From NCBI GenBank assembly GCA_946887085.1, contig CAMPKG010000145.1, positions 1-8,268 of the forward strand: a stretch of DNA of 8,268 bases, given 5' to 3'. A program made the translations under genes and the position numbers. Positions within the stretch are counted from its first letter, which is position 1. Every line of letters begins with the position of its first letter. Under the pieces are notes generated by a model. It saw nothing but the letters and a program-made list of their open reading frames with translations. It did no database searches and was not told the DNA's origin. Shown here piece after piece: positions 7,988-8,268 of this stretch. The DNA is from an uncultured Sphingobacteriales bacterium (GTDB lineage Bacteria; Bacteroidota; Bacteroidia; Chitinophagales; Chitinophagaceae).

Positions 7988-7998
7988 CTCAATGACTC
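7967..7998 (+). repeat. Tandem 8-bp repeat, four copies, spanning a stop codon
   Basis: Four head-to-tail octamers read AATGGCTC, AATGGCGA, AATAGCTC and AATGACTC. A decayed fifth unit, AATTTCAG, may follow at 7999-8006. The consensus is close to AATGGCTC. The array supplies the last six sense codons of the NTF2-like gene and its TAG stop (7985-7987). Because 8 is not a multiple of 3, a change of one unit would shift the frame and alter the C-terminus and stop. Confidence 0.8.
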
Positions 7999-8022
7999 AA
8001 TTTCAGCAATATTATTTAATTT

Positions 8023-8055
8023 CATAACGTTAAAGACAAAAACATTTACGTTATG
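8023..8055 (+). promoter_or_regulatory. Inverted repeat ending in the start codon of the last gene
   Basis: CATAACGT (8023-8030) is the exact reverse complement of ACGTTATG (8048-8055). With one bulged T at 8031, three more pairs form (AAA 8032-8034 with TTT 8045-8047), giving an 11-pair stem around a 10-nt loop (8035-8044). The downstream arm contains the ATG of the next gene, so if this folds in the mRNA it could hide the start. It could instead be a protein-binding palindrome at the promoter. There is no trailing U tract, so it is not a good intrinsic terminator. Function is inferred from position only. Confidence 0.45.
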
Positions 8056-8268
8056 ACAGCGACCACTGTACGCAAATTGAGTTTTGGTTTCTTTATTTTG
8101 CTGAGTTCCCTGCAATTCATCAGCATGCTTCGCTTCGGCATTTTGCATGGTTTAAAAAGCGGTTATTATCCTGCGCTTATAATATCATTCCTGTTCGAAG
8201 TTGCCTATCCACTACAACACAGGCTCAAAAGAAAACATGCTGAACTTGTTTTAGGAACAGTTCGCCTT
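8053..8268 (+). CDS. Small predicted membrane protein, 3' end cut off by the window
   Basis: From the ATG at 8053 the frame is open for 72 codons to the right edge. It is closed upstream by a TAA at 8017-8019, so this is the first ATG of the frame. The visible protein begins MTATTVRKLSFGFF and has two likely membrane helices, about residues 11-31 (FGFFILLSSLQFISMLRFGIL) and 38-54 (YYPALIISFLFEVAYPL), joined by a short loop, then a basic stretch (QHRLKRKH). By the positive-inside rule both ends probably face the cytoplasm. I do not recognise the family. It starts 65 bp after the NTF2-like gene on the same strand. It could be a small integral protein or the start of a larger one. Confidence 0.6.
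   Translation, partial: MTATTVRKLSFGFFILLSSLQFISMLRFGILHGLKSGYYPALIISFLFEVAYPLQHRLKRKHAELVLGTVRL

Overview
The window looks like an ordinary chromosomal stretch from a member of the Bacteroidota, most plausibly near the Chitinophagaceae (that rank is a guess). Three things point there: a secreted protein with a type IX secretion (T9SS) C-terminal sorting domain; a very long periplasmic-sensor/LytS-type histidine kinase paired with a LytTR regulator; and start codons without consistent strong Shine-Dalgarno sequences. I see no rRNA, tRNA, CRISPR array, insertion sequence or phage gene. Genes are tightly packed, and no stretch over 300 bases lacks a gene.

Layout, left to right. (a) 1-1103, plus strand: most of a Na+/H+ antiporter NhaA, cut by the left edge. 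(b) 1228-1773, plus: a small putative glycolipid-binding protein (DUF1089/PF06475-like). (c) 5482 down to 1776, minus: a two-gene operon in which the sensor histidine kinase stop overlaps the start of its LytTR response regulator by 4 nt (ATGA). The regulator's stop lies 2 bp from the stop of the convergent glycolipid-binding gene. (d) 5483-5628: a divergent intergenic region with a short direct repeat. (e) 5629-7500, plus: a 623-residue exported, multi-module Ig-like protein ending in a T9SS sorting domain. (f) 7538-7987, plus: a 149-residue putative NTF2-like protein whose last codons and stop lie inside an 8-bp tandem repeat. (g) 8053 to the right edge, plus: the first 72 codons of a small predicted membrane protein, whose start codon lies in one arm of an inverted repeat.

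The clearest functional unit is the kinase/regulator pair. It probably senses something in the periplasm and controls genes through the LytTR domain. The divergently transcribed surface protein is the natural candidate target, but only position and the 8-bp direct repeat support that. NhaA, the glycolipid-binding protein and the NTF2-like protein show no obvious link to this unit. I found no convincing new system. The most notable signals are the octamer repeat forming a gene's 3' end, the hairpin at the last gene's start codon, the direct repeat between the divergent genes, and a lost cysteine in the fifth Ig-like module.
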